Shown in pieces: positions 31,486 through 42,100 of a stretch of DNA of 64,000 bases. How positions within the stretch are numbered: the stretch's first letter is position 1; each line of letters begins with the position of its first letter. Both the position numbers and the translations under genes were made by a program. Below the pieces are notes generated by a model. It ran no database searches. It saw only the letters and a list, made by a program, of their open reading frames with translations, and was not told where the DNA came from. The stretch comes from Endotrypanum monterogeii (lineage: Eukaryota > Euglenozoa > Kinetoplastea > Trypanosomatida > Trypanosomatidae), in assembly GCA_000333855.2 (NCBI GenBank), contig CM007331.1:329624-393623 (forward strand). Reading direction: 5' to 3'.

Positions 31486-31758
31486 TAGGCTGCCGCACAT
31501 CCTTTCCACACCGCCCTACCTACCCCATGTCAACATTGTTGTGACTGGCAAGAAGGGATTGGGTGCCGGCTATGTCCATCACGCAGGGTGACTTGCCGCT
31601 GGGGGTGTTTGGTGACCAGGTCATGGAGGGTTTGGCGTACGAGCGACGTGCGCAGCAGAGGCTGGTAGTGCTGGATCCGGGGGAGGGGAAGAGGGGCTGC
31701 ACCCCGTCGACTGAGCCGGCCACTGCATCCAGCGCGTGCACCATGCGCTGCTTTCCAC
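31486..31758 (+). repeat. 273-bp dispersed repeat, copy A (possible SIDER-type element)
   Basis: It is nearly identical to copy B at 47733-48005: same length, same orientation, four substitutions and no indels. It begins TAGGCTGCCGCACATCC and ends GCGCTGCTTTCCAC. Inside it, CTGAGCCGGCCAC is reminiscent of the conserved 5' motif (Pr77 hallmark) of trypanosomatid ingi/L1Tc/SIDER retroposons as I remember it. Most of one frame is open (MSITQGDLPLGVFGDQ), which may be chance or a remnant of a coding element. Confidence 0.85.
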
Positions 31759-32326
31759 TGTTTGGGCATGTCGGTGGACAGGCCGGGCAAACATGGTCTG
31801 CAGAGCTCGCGTGTTGTTGTATGGCGAAATAAGGTGGAGGGGGGAGGGGGCGCCGAATGAGTTGGACAGAGTGAAGGAGGCGTTTTATCGAGTTTTTCTT
31901 TTCCTGGTGGATGAGGTGCGTGTGCTACACTTCATCTCCGTACTCGACACTTTTTTTTTCCATCTCTAGGCCAGGCCCCTCCCCTCTGCCTCTCTTCCCC
32001 ATTGCTATGCCTTTCCCTTCCTCACGATTCTAACCATGGAGCACATGTACGAAGAGGACTGCCTCTCGGTAACACGCTGCTGCTTATTGTTTTTGGTTTG
32101 CCTTCACTTCCTTGACCCCCTCCTTTCTCCCGCTTCCCCTGATTGCCTCCACGGCTGATGATGATATCTTTCTTGCATTCGCTTTCTCTGAGTTTCTATC
32201 TGCACGCAAAGACAGGAGTGACGTAAGGACAATCCCGAAGGGAAAGTACGACAACCACAACAAGAGGCGAACAAACCAAAAAAAAGACATCTCTTGGCTA
32301 ATATATATCTTTTTTTTTCTCCCAGC

Positions 32327-32343
32327 ATCTTTTTTTTCCTTAG
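32327..32343 (+). promoter_or_regulatory. Trans-splice acceptor for the LRR gene
   Basis: CATCTTTTTTTTCCTTAG has its AG at 32342-32343, 23 nt before the ATG at 32367. A weaker AG lies at 32324-32325 after another T tract. This position shows that the in-frame ATG at 32112 is upstream of the mature mRNA. Confidence 0.65.
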
Positions 32344-32366
32344 GACGCTCGCGGACAGCTCCCGAG

Positions 32367-35300
32367 ATGACCACTGTAGCAATGGCTCCGACGCTTGAGC
32401 AGCCCTCGGCGCCACCCACTCCCCCTGAAGTCTCTCTGTACATAACACCCGTGCCAAAAGAAAAGGGCGATGCCGGTATTTACGCTGCACTCGACGCCGT
32501 ACATCTCTCGCGTGCCCTGCGCGGCGTGACGAGCAGTCGGCTGGATCAAAAGGAGCTGCTAGAGGCAGCCACAGCGCGGGGAGCTTCATCTGCAACCTCT
32601 GGAGACGGCGGTGCCGCAAAAAGCAACGACTTGAAGCTCGGTATGGAACCGCCAAAATGCCGGCAAGGCACACAGTCAGATGTTCAGGCGATGTATAACG
32701 CCGTGGTTGTAGATGCTGTGCAGACTGTCGCCGACAGCGCCGTCGCTAAGGCAGTGAAGCGCGGTGTCGACGGAGCATCACTGACTACAACTGGTATCGG
32801 ATTGCCCGATGACATCGAGACCCTGTGCGAAGTGCTTTCTTTCGTGCACGAGGTGAAGCCGCATGATCCACTCAACTTCGACGCGTTGCAGCGACTCTTC
32901 GCCCTCATGGAAAAATCTGTCTTGCATTCGCAAAAGGATGCAGAACTGCAGTGCGGCGGCATCACGTCACTTCTCCTTGGAAATGGTGTGGTGGACCCGG
33001 CACGACAGCCTCCGCCGTCGACGGCAGCGTGGGAGGCCAAATATCATGAAGTGTACGCCCGTTACCCGCTTCCGGTTGACCCCAAAGCTTCCCTTTCCAA
33101 CACACCAAACACCGATGACGACGGCGACGACGAAGGTTCAGATGTGGACACACAGAACAATGCAGAACTTCAGGAGCTCTGCACCACACTTGGCATCACC
33201 TACGAGAACCACGCGACTGCGGTGCGCGATGTCGCTTTCCACGAGATGCGCGTGTTCCCCTTGCTGTGTGCTTACCTCAGTCGTCTGAATGGGCGCACCG
33301 CCGGCGGGCGTGATGCGCCGACGGTGGCGGCGTTGGCGTGCTCCAACGTCAAAGTTTTGGACCTCTCGCACAACTACCTCGGCGCACCGGTGGTGGTGGC
33401 GGCGGCCACCGGCGAGGGCGGCGAAGAGACCAGTGATCCAACCCCCGTGCGTCAGCTTGCACCACTGCGGGCCCTTGCAGCCATGTTGGACGCAAATGAA
33501 TCTCTCAGGTACCTCAACCTCCGCGCCAACGCGTTGGGATCTCGTGGACTCGGCATCGTTTCCAAGGCACTGACTAAAAATATTTCGCTCTGCGGTGTCG
33601 ACCTCTCAGCCAATGCGCTCAACGTACCGGTGGACACGGAGGAAGTGGAAGACCCACTGTACGAGCCCGAGGATCCCGTCTTTGGGGAGACGTATGAGGG
33701 CCTCGAGGCGCTGTCCGAGGTGCTCAAGAAGAACAAATTCCTGCGTGTCTTGCGACTCGCAGAAAATGGGTTGCACGCAGGCGAGGACTTGACGGCACCC
33801 CCGCCTGCGGAGGAGGAGGGCGATGCAGACGAGGATGCCGAGGAGGAGGCGGTGCCCGCGATGGGCAGCGTTGCGACCGCCACTGGGGGGGGAGCACCAG
33901 CGCCGCGTCCTGGGATGTCCTTTGCTGCTGCGCAGGAGCGATGGCAGGGAATGCCTCTATGGACACTTCTCAACCCTCTTTATAAGTACCAGCGACTTCG
34001 CGCTCTTGACCTTTCAAAGAACCTTCTGGGGAACGAAGGAGTGTACATGCTGGCTGTGGCATTATCGAACAACACAAGCGTTGAGGTGTTGGACTTGACG
34101 GATAACGCTATCGGGTATACAGGCCTGGGTCATCTTGCTCGGTATGTTTTGCGACGGAGAGCACCTTCAGGGACGGCCTTGCCTGCCGCGGTGCCGCAGA
34201 GCGCCCTCCACACGCTTATATTAAGAAAAAACCCGCTTGGCTGCGTCGGTGGCGCGGCTCCTGCGGCTGCGGGTGTAGAGGCGGAGCGTCGTCGACTCAC
34301 CAAGCGCCAACAGAAACGTGCGCTTGCGTCTGTGCAGAGCTTTGCCTCCGCGCTGGAAGGACCGCGCGGTTTGCGACGCCTTGTATTGGCGAACACACAC
34401 CTCGGACCCACCTTCAGTAGTATCTTGTTGCACTCCCTCGCCCGCGCAGAGGATCTGGAGGAGCTGGACTTTTCTCACAATAACGCCTGCGGCGAATATC
34501 CCTCCAACTACGACGGTCGTGCCGCCCAGGAGCTCGCGTCCCTGCTTTATCAGCTGGAGCGACACAGTCCGCCACACCTGCGTCGCTTGTGCTTTGACGG
34601 CAACAACCTGACAGCGACCGGGGTAGCGGCGTTGCTTCCCTCTGAAGTGCATTTGGCATTTCCCGATACCCTGCGCGAGCTCACGCTCAGTCGCAATAAT
34701 CTTGGAGACAACCTCGAGTCGCTGAGTCAGCTTCTGACTGTCGGGGCGACCACGCTCACCCACCTAGACATCTCCTACAATAACATTACCACTGCGGAAG
34801 CGCTGCTGCCTGGTCTGGCCAATGCAGAGGCACTGTCGGAGTTAAGACTGGGCCACAACAAACTCGGCGTGCAGGAGGGACTTCTCCGCAACATCACGTT
34901 GTTGGAGCAAGAGGAAGAAGTTGCTCGACTCTTCGGCTACCTCGTGCAGCTGCCGCGTCTTGAGGTGCTCGACATCAGTGACAACGACTGGCGCACGGCA
35001 CACATGGAGAAATTCAGCGCGTTCTTCTCCGATTTAGCTCTCGCAAGACGGCTGCGCAAGATCGATGTGCGCGGCAGCCCGCGTGTCCCGACTGTGCAGC
35101 TCATGACGCTGCTCAAGTTTGTGGCTAGTCGGCCGACGATGGAGGTATTCTTGTCCACTGTTGTGCCAGAAAAAAGTGAGGGTGCAGGCACAGCGGTGGC
35201 GGAAGCAAACAATACTACGGACCAGTGGAGGTTCGATGCAGTGCTTCAGGTAATCCACAGCGTTGTCAGCAACAGTGGCTCGCTTTTGGAAGTGCACTGT

Positions 35301-35438
35301 GGCCTTCTCTGGAGCGATGCAGAGGAGGCTGGCGGGGGCCGCGGCAAAACCGAATCTGCTAGTACTGTAGCGATCGAGGAAGTGCGCGAGCGACTCCTCC
35401 TGAATGCCCTCATCAAGTCAGAGCCGATGCTCCCATAG
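32367..35438 (+). CDS. Leucine-rich-repeat protein (RI-like), 1023 aa
   Basis: This protein has many LRR units of the ribonuclease-inhibitor type. Examples are VKVLDLSHNYLG (~324), SLRYLNLRANALGSRGLGIV (~378), FLRVLRLAENGLHAG (~458), RLRALDLSKNLLGNEG (~541), EVLDLTDNAIGYTG, TLRELTLSRNNLGDN, TLTHLDISYNNIT, LSELRLGHNKLG and RLEVLDISDNDW. An acidic linker rich in Glu/Asp at ~478-500 breaks the solenoid into two blocks. The first ~320 residues lack repeats. LRR solenoids bind proteins; in trypanosomatids many such large LRR proteins are cytoskeletal or flagellar, but location cannot be read here. The frame is open to 32112, but the stretch before 32367 codes for pyrimidine-tract translation (FFFLPASFF) and precedes the splice site, so the start was placed at MTTVAMAPTL. 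Confidence 0.88.
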   Translation: MTTVAMAPTLEQPSAPPTPPEVSLYITPVPKEKGDAGIYAALDAVHLSRALRGVTSSRLDQKELLEAATARGASSATSGDGGAAKSNDLKLGMEPPKCRQGTQSDVQAMYNAVVVDAVQTVADSAVAKAVKRGVDGASLTTTGIGLPDDIETLCEVLSFVHEVKPHDPLNFDALQRLFALMEKSVLHSQKDAELQCGGITSLLLGNGVVDPARQPPPSTAAWEAKYHEVYARYPLPVDPKASLSNTPNTDDDGDDEGSDVDTQNNAELQELCTTLGITYENHATAVRDVAFHEMRVFPLLCAYLSRLNGRTAGGRDAPTVAALACSNVKVLDLSHNYLGAPVVVAAATGEGGEETSDPTPVRQLAPLRALAAMLDANESLRYLNLRANALGSRGLGIVSKALTKNISLCGVDLSANALNVPVDTEEVEDPLYEPEDPVFGETYEGLEALSEVLKKNKFLRVLRLAENGLHAGEDLTAPPPAEEEGDADEDAEEEAVPAMGSVATATGGGAPAPRPGMSFAAAQERWQGMPLWTLLNPLYKYQRLRALDLSKNLLGNEGVYMLAVALSNNTSVEVLDLTDNAIGYTGLGHLARYVLRRRAPSGTALPAAVPQSALHTLILRKNPLGCVGGAAPAAAGVEAERRRLTKRQQKRALASVQSFASALEGPRGLRRLVLANTHLGPTFSSILLHSLARAEDLEELDFSHNNACGEYPSNYDGRAAQELASLLYQLERHSPPHLRRLCFDGNNLTATGVAALLPSEVHLAFPDTLRELTLSRNNLGDNLESLSQLLTVGATTLTHLDISYNNITTAEALLPGLANAEALSELRLGHNKLGVQEGLLRNITLLEQEEEVARLFGYLVQLPRLEVLDISDNDWRTAHMEKFSAFFSDLALARRLRKIDVRGSPRVPTVQLMTLLKFVASRPTMEVFLSTVVPEKSEGAGTAVAEANNTTDQWRFDAVLQVIHSVVSNSGSLLEVHCGLLWSDAEEAGGGRGKTESASTVAIEEVRERLLLNALIKSEPMLP

Positions 35439-36881
35439 AAAGCGGATATCGGCCACTTCGGCGGCGGCGGCGGCGGCGGCGGCATTGATTGTCGAGGGGA
35501 ACGGAGGGCCAGTGTGGTGCGAAGAATGTTTTATACTCGCCTCACTTGTTTGCGTGACCCCTCTCCCCCTCTTTATTCTTTACGTACCCCCTTTTCCGTA
35601 GCTATGTTTCTCTCAAACTTTCTCGCTATCACTGCGAGGGAGGGGAAGAGATACGCATGCATAAGCTAGTCGTCGTCGCCAGTGTTCTCCGCTGTGCATT
35701 CTCGATGGGATCGCATAGAAAAGGGAAAGTCCATTTATGTATACCGTAAGAAGAGTGATAGCACATGCACCCATGTCAAATGCACATTGCAAAAAAAAAA
35801 AAAATGGTGCAGATACAAGAGACAAGGTTTTTTTTTTGTGTCTGTCTGTCTGTGTGTGTGCTCGTGGCCCCAACTGAACTCTCTTCCCCTACCCTTTCTC
35901 CGCCTCGCCTGCGTCCCCGAAAGAAAAAAATGTCGGCGAATATTCCATCCATGCAAACATATGTAAATGTGTGTTTGTGTGACATGGGGATTTTTGAAAG
36001 TGAAGAGGGGGAGATATGGGCAACGGAAGGGGAAGTACAGCGCTTGTATATCTGCGCAGGTTGAGATATATATAATTTTGTTTTCATTGTTGTAGTCTTA
36101 TGTGTGGATATGATGTACAGATCACCCTTATCACAACTCATTCATAAACTCCGAGGGGAGGGGGAAAGGGTCTCACGTTAGCCTCATGTAAGTCAAGAAG
36201 CAAGCACATGGTCTTTATCCGTCTCCGTCTTCCTCCCATGTCACCCGACCCCCCCCCCCCCCGCAAAAAAAAAAAACGATGAAGGGGTTTTACCTCAGCA
36301 ACAAGACAAATCTTCTGGAGTAGACAGACGAAGAACGTTTTTTTTTTTTTTTAGAGGGAGGAGTGTGCACGCTGTGAGACGAGTGCATGGTCGTCTTCAC
36401 GTTTGCTCGGCACGGCAAGGGATGGCTGGGGGGGGGGGCGGGGGAGCACATTTACATGCAAATGTGTTCTCTCATTTTCGATGTCTCCCCTCTCCCTCTC
36501 TCCTCAGAGTCTCCTCAGCGTCTCTACCGGCATGCAATAACGGGTGTACGCCTCGCCCTCAGTACTCACTTCTCTCCCTCCTTTCCTTTACAGCTACGAT
36601 TCGGTCAGGTCGTTTTTTTTTCTTTTTTTTTTGGGGGGTCAGAGATCGCATCGAGTAAAGAACCGCAGCCGTTCATTCCCTCCCTCTCATATTTCTCCCT
36701 GTTTGTCTGCAAAAAAAAACATCAAGAATATATATATATATATATTCTTTTTAAAAAGCGAATTCACCTGAGCCTGATCCACGTGTCGAGTACCCCCGCC
36801 CCCCCCCCGGCCACTCGTCGTAGTGTTTTTTTTTTTCTCATCGAGTGTTGCTCACGCAGAAGAAAAAAAGGAAAACAAAAC
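35439..36881. other. Intergenic, no gene seen
   Basis: The first 60 bases carry a (CGG)n run (~35459-35483). Poly-A and poly-T runs, a C14A12 junction near 36250, a (TA)n at ~36729-36745 and repeated pyrimidine blocks follow. The open frame that runs into RLP24 from 36387 is non-coding before 36882. Confidence 0.7.
36824..36859 (+). promoter_or_regulatory. Trans-splice acceptor for RLP24
   Basis: A T12 tract with CTCATCG then GTTGCTCACGCAG places the AG at 36858-36859, 22 nt before the start codon. Confidence 0.7.
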
Positions 36882-37454
36882 ATGAGGATTGAACAGTGCT
36901 CCTTCTGCAGCGCCCCGGTATACCCGGGGCACGGGCAGATGTTTGTGCGTAACGACTGCAAGATTTTTCGTTTTTGCACTGGTAAATGCCGCAAGAACTT
37001 CGGTATGAAGCGAAACCCGATGAAGCTGAAGTGGACAAAGACTTTCCGCAAGGCCAACGGCAAGGAGCTGGCAGTCGATAGCACCATGGCCTTCGAACAG
37101 CGCCGCAACGTCCCGGTGAAGTACAACCGTGAGCTACTCAGCGACACGCTGAAGGTAATGAAGCGTGTTGAGAAGATCAAGCAGCGGCGCCAGGAGGACC
37201 TGTGGACAAAGCGTATGGACAAGGTCCACCTTCATGAGAAACAAGAAGCTGCCTCAGCGCTCAAACATAACATTGACTGGATAGAAGACATCGAGATCAA
37301 GCACAAGGCACGCGACGATCTCGTGGCTATTCAGCAGGAGCGCGAAGAGAAGAAAGCACAGCGTCGCGAGGCAAACAAAAAGCGCCACCAAAAGCAGCGT
37401 CAGGCAGAAAAGGCTGCAGGTGTTTCTTCCTTTCGCTCTGCCAAGAAAAAGTAG
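36882..37454 (+). CDS. RLP24: Ribosome biogenesis protein RLP24 (eL24-like)
   Basis: This 190-residue protein closely follows RLP24/RSL24D1. It begins [20 protein letters not shown] and continues [20 protein letters not shown]. The four zinc-binding cysteines are C6, C9, C32 and C36. The block [20 protein letters not shown] and the EFEKRRN-like [15 protein letters not shown] mark the biogenesis paralogue rather than ribosomal eL24 itself, which is shorter in this part. RLP24 sits on pre-60S particles in the nucleolus and is exchanged for eL24 in the cytoplasm, in yeast through the AAA ATPase Drg1. A basic, Lys/Arg/Gln-rich helical tail (~135-190) is usual for the family. The start is the ATG directly after a splice acceptor. 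Codon use is GC-rich and typical of a well-expressed gene. Confidence 0.95.
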   Translation: MRIEQCSFCSAPVYPGHGQMFVRNDCKIFRFCTGKCRKNFGMKRNPMKLKWTKTFRKANGKELAVDSTMAFEQRRNVPVKYNRELLSDTLKVMKRVEKIKQRRQEDLWTKRMDKVHLHEKQEAASALKHNIDWIEDIEIKHKARDDLVAIQQEREEKKAQRREANKKRHQKQRQAEKAAGVSSFRSAKKK

Positions 37455-37539
37455 ACTCTAGTGTCTTGATCGTTAGCATGACGGAGGCGGGCTACAGAAA
37501 CGCCCCAAAAAGAAAACAGGAGCAGGCGAAGGTGCACCC

Positions 37540-37579
<40 letters not shown>

Positions 37580-37911
37580 GTATATTCAATACACAGTGTA
37601 GGGAAGATCATTTGTAGCTCGTGTCTTCAGTCCCTCGACTCGTCCGTCCGTCGGCCCTGCTTGCCTCTTTATTTGTTGCCTGTGCAGTTGCACAGTCTCG
37701 CTGTCTTCTCGCTCTCTCTCGAATAAAAAAAAAAAAATTGCACCGCGGCGCAAAGTCGAGAAGAAGAACGCCAGAAAATATTCAGTGAGCAGGTGGAGTT
37801 TTTTTTTTTTTTCACATTTGATCGACCATATATCTCGTCAAGAAACACACTCGTGTCTCTATGTCTGTGTGTGTCTGTGTGTGCTCGTCGTCTTCTCCAA
37901 GTGCGATCGGT

Positions 37912-37950
<39 letters not shown>

Positions 37951-38319
37951 CTATAAACTGTGCGGCTGCGCAAAGAAGGGAAAGGGGGATGAAGGGGACA
38001 GTGAGGGATCCGCTGCTGTCGCTGTGATCTGAAATGGAGAAATTTTTATTGTCATTGCTTCCCCTCTCCTGTTGACAGCACCCTCTAATCTACCCCCCCC
38101 CCTCCGGCTTATGCGCGGTTCTTTTCTTTTCTTCTCCCCCTCCCCCCTCAACTGAGTTGGTTGCATCACTTGTTGTGTGTGTGGGAGGGGGCGGAGGAAG
38201 AGAGGTATAAGTGAACGGGTGCATCGCTTTTTTTTTTTTTTTTGGACTCTTAGCTAGGTGAGATGAACCTCTTTAAGAGGAGGCATCCATCTTCAACGTC
38301 TGTTTTCATTTTTTTTTTT

Positions 38320-38356
<37 letters not shown>

Positions 38357-38736
38357 CGTCCTCCCACTCTTCCTCTGCCCTTGCCCCTCACTCTTTTTTT
38401 CTTTTTTTTGACACCGAGTAAACCATAAAAAATGCCAACCCCCTTCCACTGTAGCACATGAAGGAATAAATATATTTGTATTATATATGTCATCAAACCC
38501 CAAGGGAGAAATAAACTACGTGTACATCCCAAGGTGAAGCTTATGCGAAGAGTGGGTAGATGGACACTCGCCCCCTTTGTCTGTTACCCGCTCCCCTGTC
38601 CCAATACAAGGCTCTTGGTGTCTTCGTTGGCGTGTGTTTGCCTTCCGCACTTTTGAGTTTTTCTTCCTTCCACCACATAAAAATGCACCTCTCCCCCATC
38701 CTTATTCCGAAACCCTCCCCTATCTCCCTCCCCCTC

Positions 38737-38768
<32 letters not shown>

Positions 38769-39121
38769 CATCCACCTCCTCTCCCAACTGCCCCCCCCCC
38801 CTCCCCACATCTCAGCACACAATCATTACAAGCACCCAAGACAATAAAGAGGTGATTGACTCATCTTCACATTCCTTCTTTTTTTTTTTTTTTTTAGTGT
38901 AGCGCCTACGCGGGAATAATTCTTAGCTCCCGCACACCTCTCGTATTCCCTTTCCCCATGTTAAAATAATAGGACAAGTGTTCATCCCCACCAGAGCCGT
39001 TGATCAAAAATCGAGTAGGTCTCACCACAGCAAAAATCTCAGAGAAGGAAGTTGAGGGCACAGGGTGGGGAGGGGGCCGCCCGAAAGGTGGTGCGTGAAA
39101 GACGTTGGGGGGTCTCACTTG
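37455..39121. other. Intergenic with microsatellites
   Basis: It contains (CA)n(TA)n at about 37541-37583, (TA)n at ~37918-37947, a T11 followed by (GTT)n/(TTG)n at ~38312-38355, and (CA)n at ~38739-38763. A T16 tract ends in TAG at 38895-38897, a good splice acceptor for the AAA ATPase gene. No gene is seen. Confidence 0.7.
38866..38897 (+). promoter_or_regulatory. Trans-splice acceptor for the AAA ATPase
   Basis: CACATTCCTTC and a T16 tract run into TAG, with AG at 38896-38897. It gives a 5' UTR of about 225 nt to the ATG at 39122. Confidence 0.6.
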
Positions 39122-42100
39122 ATGGTGCTCACACGATCACAGGTAAAGTGTGGTCTCGGCAGTGACGCTGGGGAGAATGACGACATCAGGACGGTGAGTT
39201 CCTTGTCGGCCAACACTGAATCCACCGACAGTGAGAGGATTGACCACAATCCAGCAGCAGCGCAGCACACTTGCCCCGAAGTGTTCTTGGCGACGAGGGG
39301 CATCGTGACTGGTGAAGAGCTCAGGGCGCCTTTGCCAATGCCTCACAATGGAGAGAAGCTTGGGCGCGGATGCCGTGTCTCGCGCGTCAGCGTCTCGCTT
39401 GACGAGGAATATATTGCAACCTCACTTCGCCGCTCGAAAACACTTCAACGCAACCCAGTGTCTCGTGGCGGCGACGAGAGCGATGGGCCCAACAATCGAT
39501 CCCGATACCCGCAACGAGAGGCGGCCAAGAGGGCAATGGAAAACCTCCGTAACACGCTCTCCAGCTACAACAGAGCCAACGGGCGTGGTAGTGGTGCCGC
39601 CGACCACGGCAACAACAGCAACAGCAATACTCACAATGGTATGGGTGTGTTCAACTTCCGCCACCACCCTGAGTTGAAGGAGGTGATCAATAAGATGCAA
39701 GAAACACATCGGCGACGACATCGCGGCCACAACAACAGTGATAGCGACGAGGAAGACGAGTCAGATACTACTTATGCCTCTGAGGAATTGGTCGAAGCTG
39801 ACGCCCCGACGTCGCGAACAGCGGGTAGACGGCCGCGCCTCTTCGCAGCCCCAGTTTCCAGTCCGGCGACTCTGTCATCAACACTTCGCACGGGCACGAC
39901 GGCAAAGCGTCGTGCCCGTGCTGCCGATGTCGATGCCGTGTCGATCAACTCCTCCATCAGCGACGCATCCATGCGAGAAGAAAGCGTCGAGAGACTGGCG
40001 CAGCAAGACCGCCGCATGGAGCTTTCTTTATCCTCCACTGAAAGCAGTGAGGGCGGGTACAATGGGGAGCTCATGGAGGCGCAGCGGCGTCGTGCCATCC
40101 GCAACGCTCGCGAGAGTGTTGCGGGGGATATTAACATCAATCACTACATGGCAGACGCCGTTGGTGTGGAGGACTCTCGGAAAATTCGTCGCCGCCAGCT
40201 TGATCGACGCTATCGATGGTTGCTGCACCAGGAGGAGGATGCACGGGCGCATGCCGACGGGTACGGTGGCAGCTCTGGCCCCTTGGACAGCCCCAGCGGA
40301 AGCGCGTCCGCCCCCACCAATGGGGCTTTGGGAAACATCTCGCCTCTCCAAATTCATGACGGAATTACCTTCGGCAGTGTTGGTGGCCTGGCGGAACACA
40401 TCGTCACGCTTCGGGAGATGGTGCTGCTCCCGCTGCTCTACCCAGATCTGTTCGAGCGTCTTGACCTCAGGGCACCGCGTGGGGTTCTATTCGTTGGTCC
40501 ACCCGGTACAGGTAAGACACTGATGGCTCGCGCCCTTGCCAGCGAGGGTTCACGATTTGCACGCAGTAGCGCCCCTGATGGGGCGACATCGCCGCAGGGG
40601 CGGCAACGTATCGCTTTTTTTCTCTGTAAAGGTGCGGATATACTCTCCAAGTGGGTGGGCGAGAGTGAGCGCCAGCTGAAGCTGCTCTTCGAGGCGGCGC
40701 AACGGATGCAGCCAAGCATCATTTTTTTTGACGAGGTGGACGGCCTCGCGCCTGCACGACACGCCAAGGCGGAACAAACCCATACCGCCCTTGTATCGAC
40801 ATTGCTCGCACTTATGGACGGGATGGAGGACCGCGGGCAGGTTGTCGTGATCGGGGCTACAAACCGACCAGACACGTTGGACCCCGCTTTGCGCCGCCCT
40901 GGCCGATTTGATCGCGAGATTTTGTTTCCGCTACCAGATGCAGCGGCAAGGCGACATATATTAACGATACAGCTGGCAAAGAAGGCAATGCCGGTGAAGG
41001 CGACGGAGCGCGGGGCCTTGCTGGAAGAGTTGATCGAGATGACCGAGGGCTACACAGGCGCTGACTTGAGTGCGCTCTGCACAGAGGCCAGCCTTCACCG
41101 CCTCCGCTCAGCACTGCCGCAGCTCTACCTCAGCAACCAGCGCTTACGCGTACCCCCTGAGGTGGAGCAGGCACAGCTGCAAGTGCGCACCGAAGACTTC
41201 TACGCTGCCGCGCAGCTAATGCAACCATCATTGCGTCGGAATCGCAGCTGTGGCCCTGGGGGATTGGCGCATTCCTTTCTGGATCCGTACATCGAAGTGC
41301 TGATGCGTGGCACGCGCGACGCGACGCTCGAGGCATTGGCGCCGTCGTGGTCGGTCATCGACAAAGCACTGCGGGCTGGCTCACGCAACTGCCAGGATAT
41401 GGCCACGGCGGTCCGGTCACTCTGTGCTGTACCGATTCCACAACCGCCGCGACCATGCCTGCTCGTTCTCCGTGAGGCTTCGGTGTTGCCCTCATTGTAC
41501 CCGCCCCTCCCCACTGCCGCACCTATGGATCGGTCAGTGGAGCAGCATCGGCAACAACGTGCACTCCGAATGCATCACCTATCGATTGCGTTGCTCAAGG
41601 CACTCCCCCGTCTTCCGCACCTAATCGTTCACTTACCTCGATTGTCGTGGACTGACAGCGAGCCGGGCGGGTTGTTGCACCCCGCGACGCCCATGGCAGA
41701 GGACTTCCTAGGCAACCCATCAGGCGGCCGGTTCGGGGACGACAGCTTCACACACATGAGTCACGTAGTGAACTCGGCGCGCCAGTGCAGTCCCTGCGTG
41801 GTGTACCTGAGCGGTGTGGAGGATTGGCTGAGAGGTGGCGACGCGGGGTCAGGGACTGACGTGTCTTCCGACGACGACAAGGACGACGACAAACGAGCGG
41901 TGCACCTGGAATCAGAGACCTCGGTGCCTTCTGGCTCCCTAGATGCCACTCTGCCGCCTGATTCAGAAGAGGTGAAGGCAACTGTCGTGAGTGAGGAGCG
42001 AGTAGCCCCCATGCACCGGAAGCAGCCCTCTCGCAGGCAGCAGAAGCTCGTGCAGATGCTTCGCTGCTATATGGACATGCTGGCCGACACGGATGTCATT

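Larger units (their letters stand above)
30733..32366. other. Intergenic with TA tracts and repeat copy A
   Basis: It contains TA tracts at about 30757-30803 and 31294-31370, the 273-bp dispersed repeat at 31486-31758, and pyrimidine tracts that end in the splice acceptor for the LRR gene. No other gene is seen. Confidence 0.7.

Noticed and set aside
31563..31832. Open frame in repeat copy A (and its twin in copy B)
   Set aside because: It starts at GTG, is confined to the repeat and ends differently in the two copies; kept only as a remark under the repeat.
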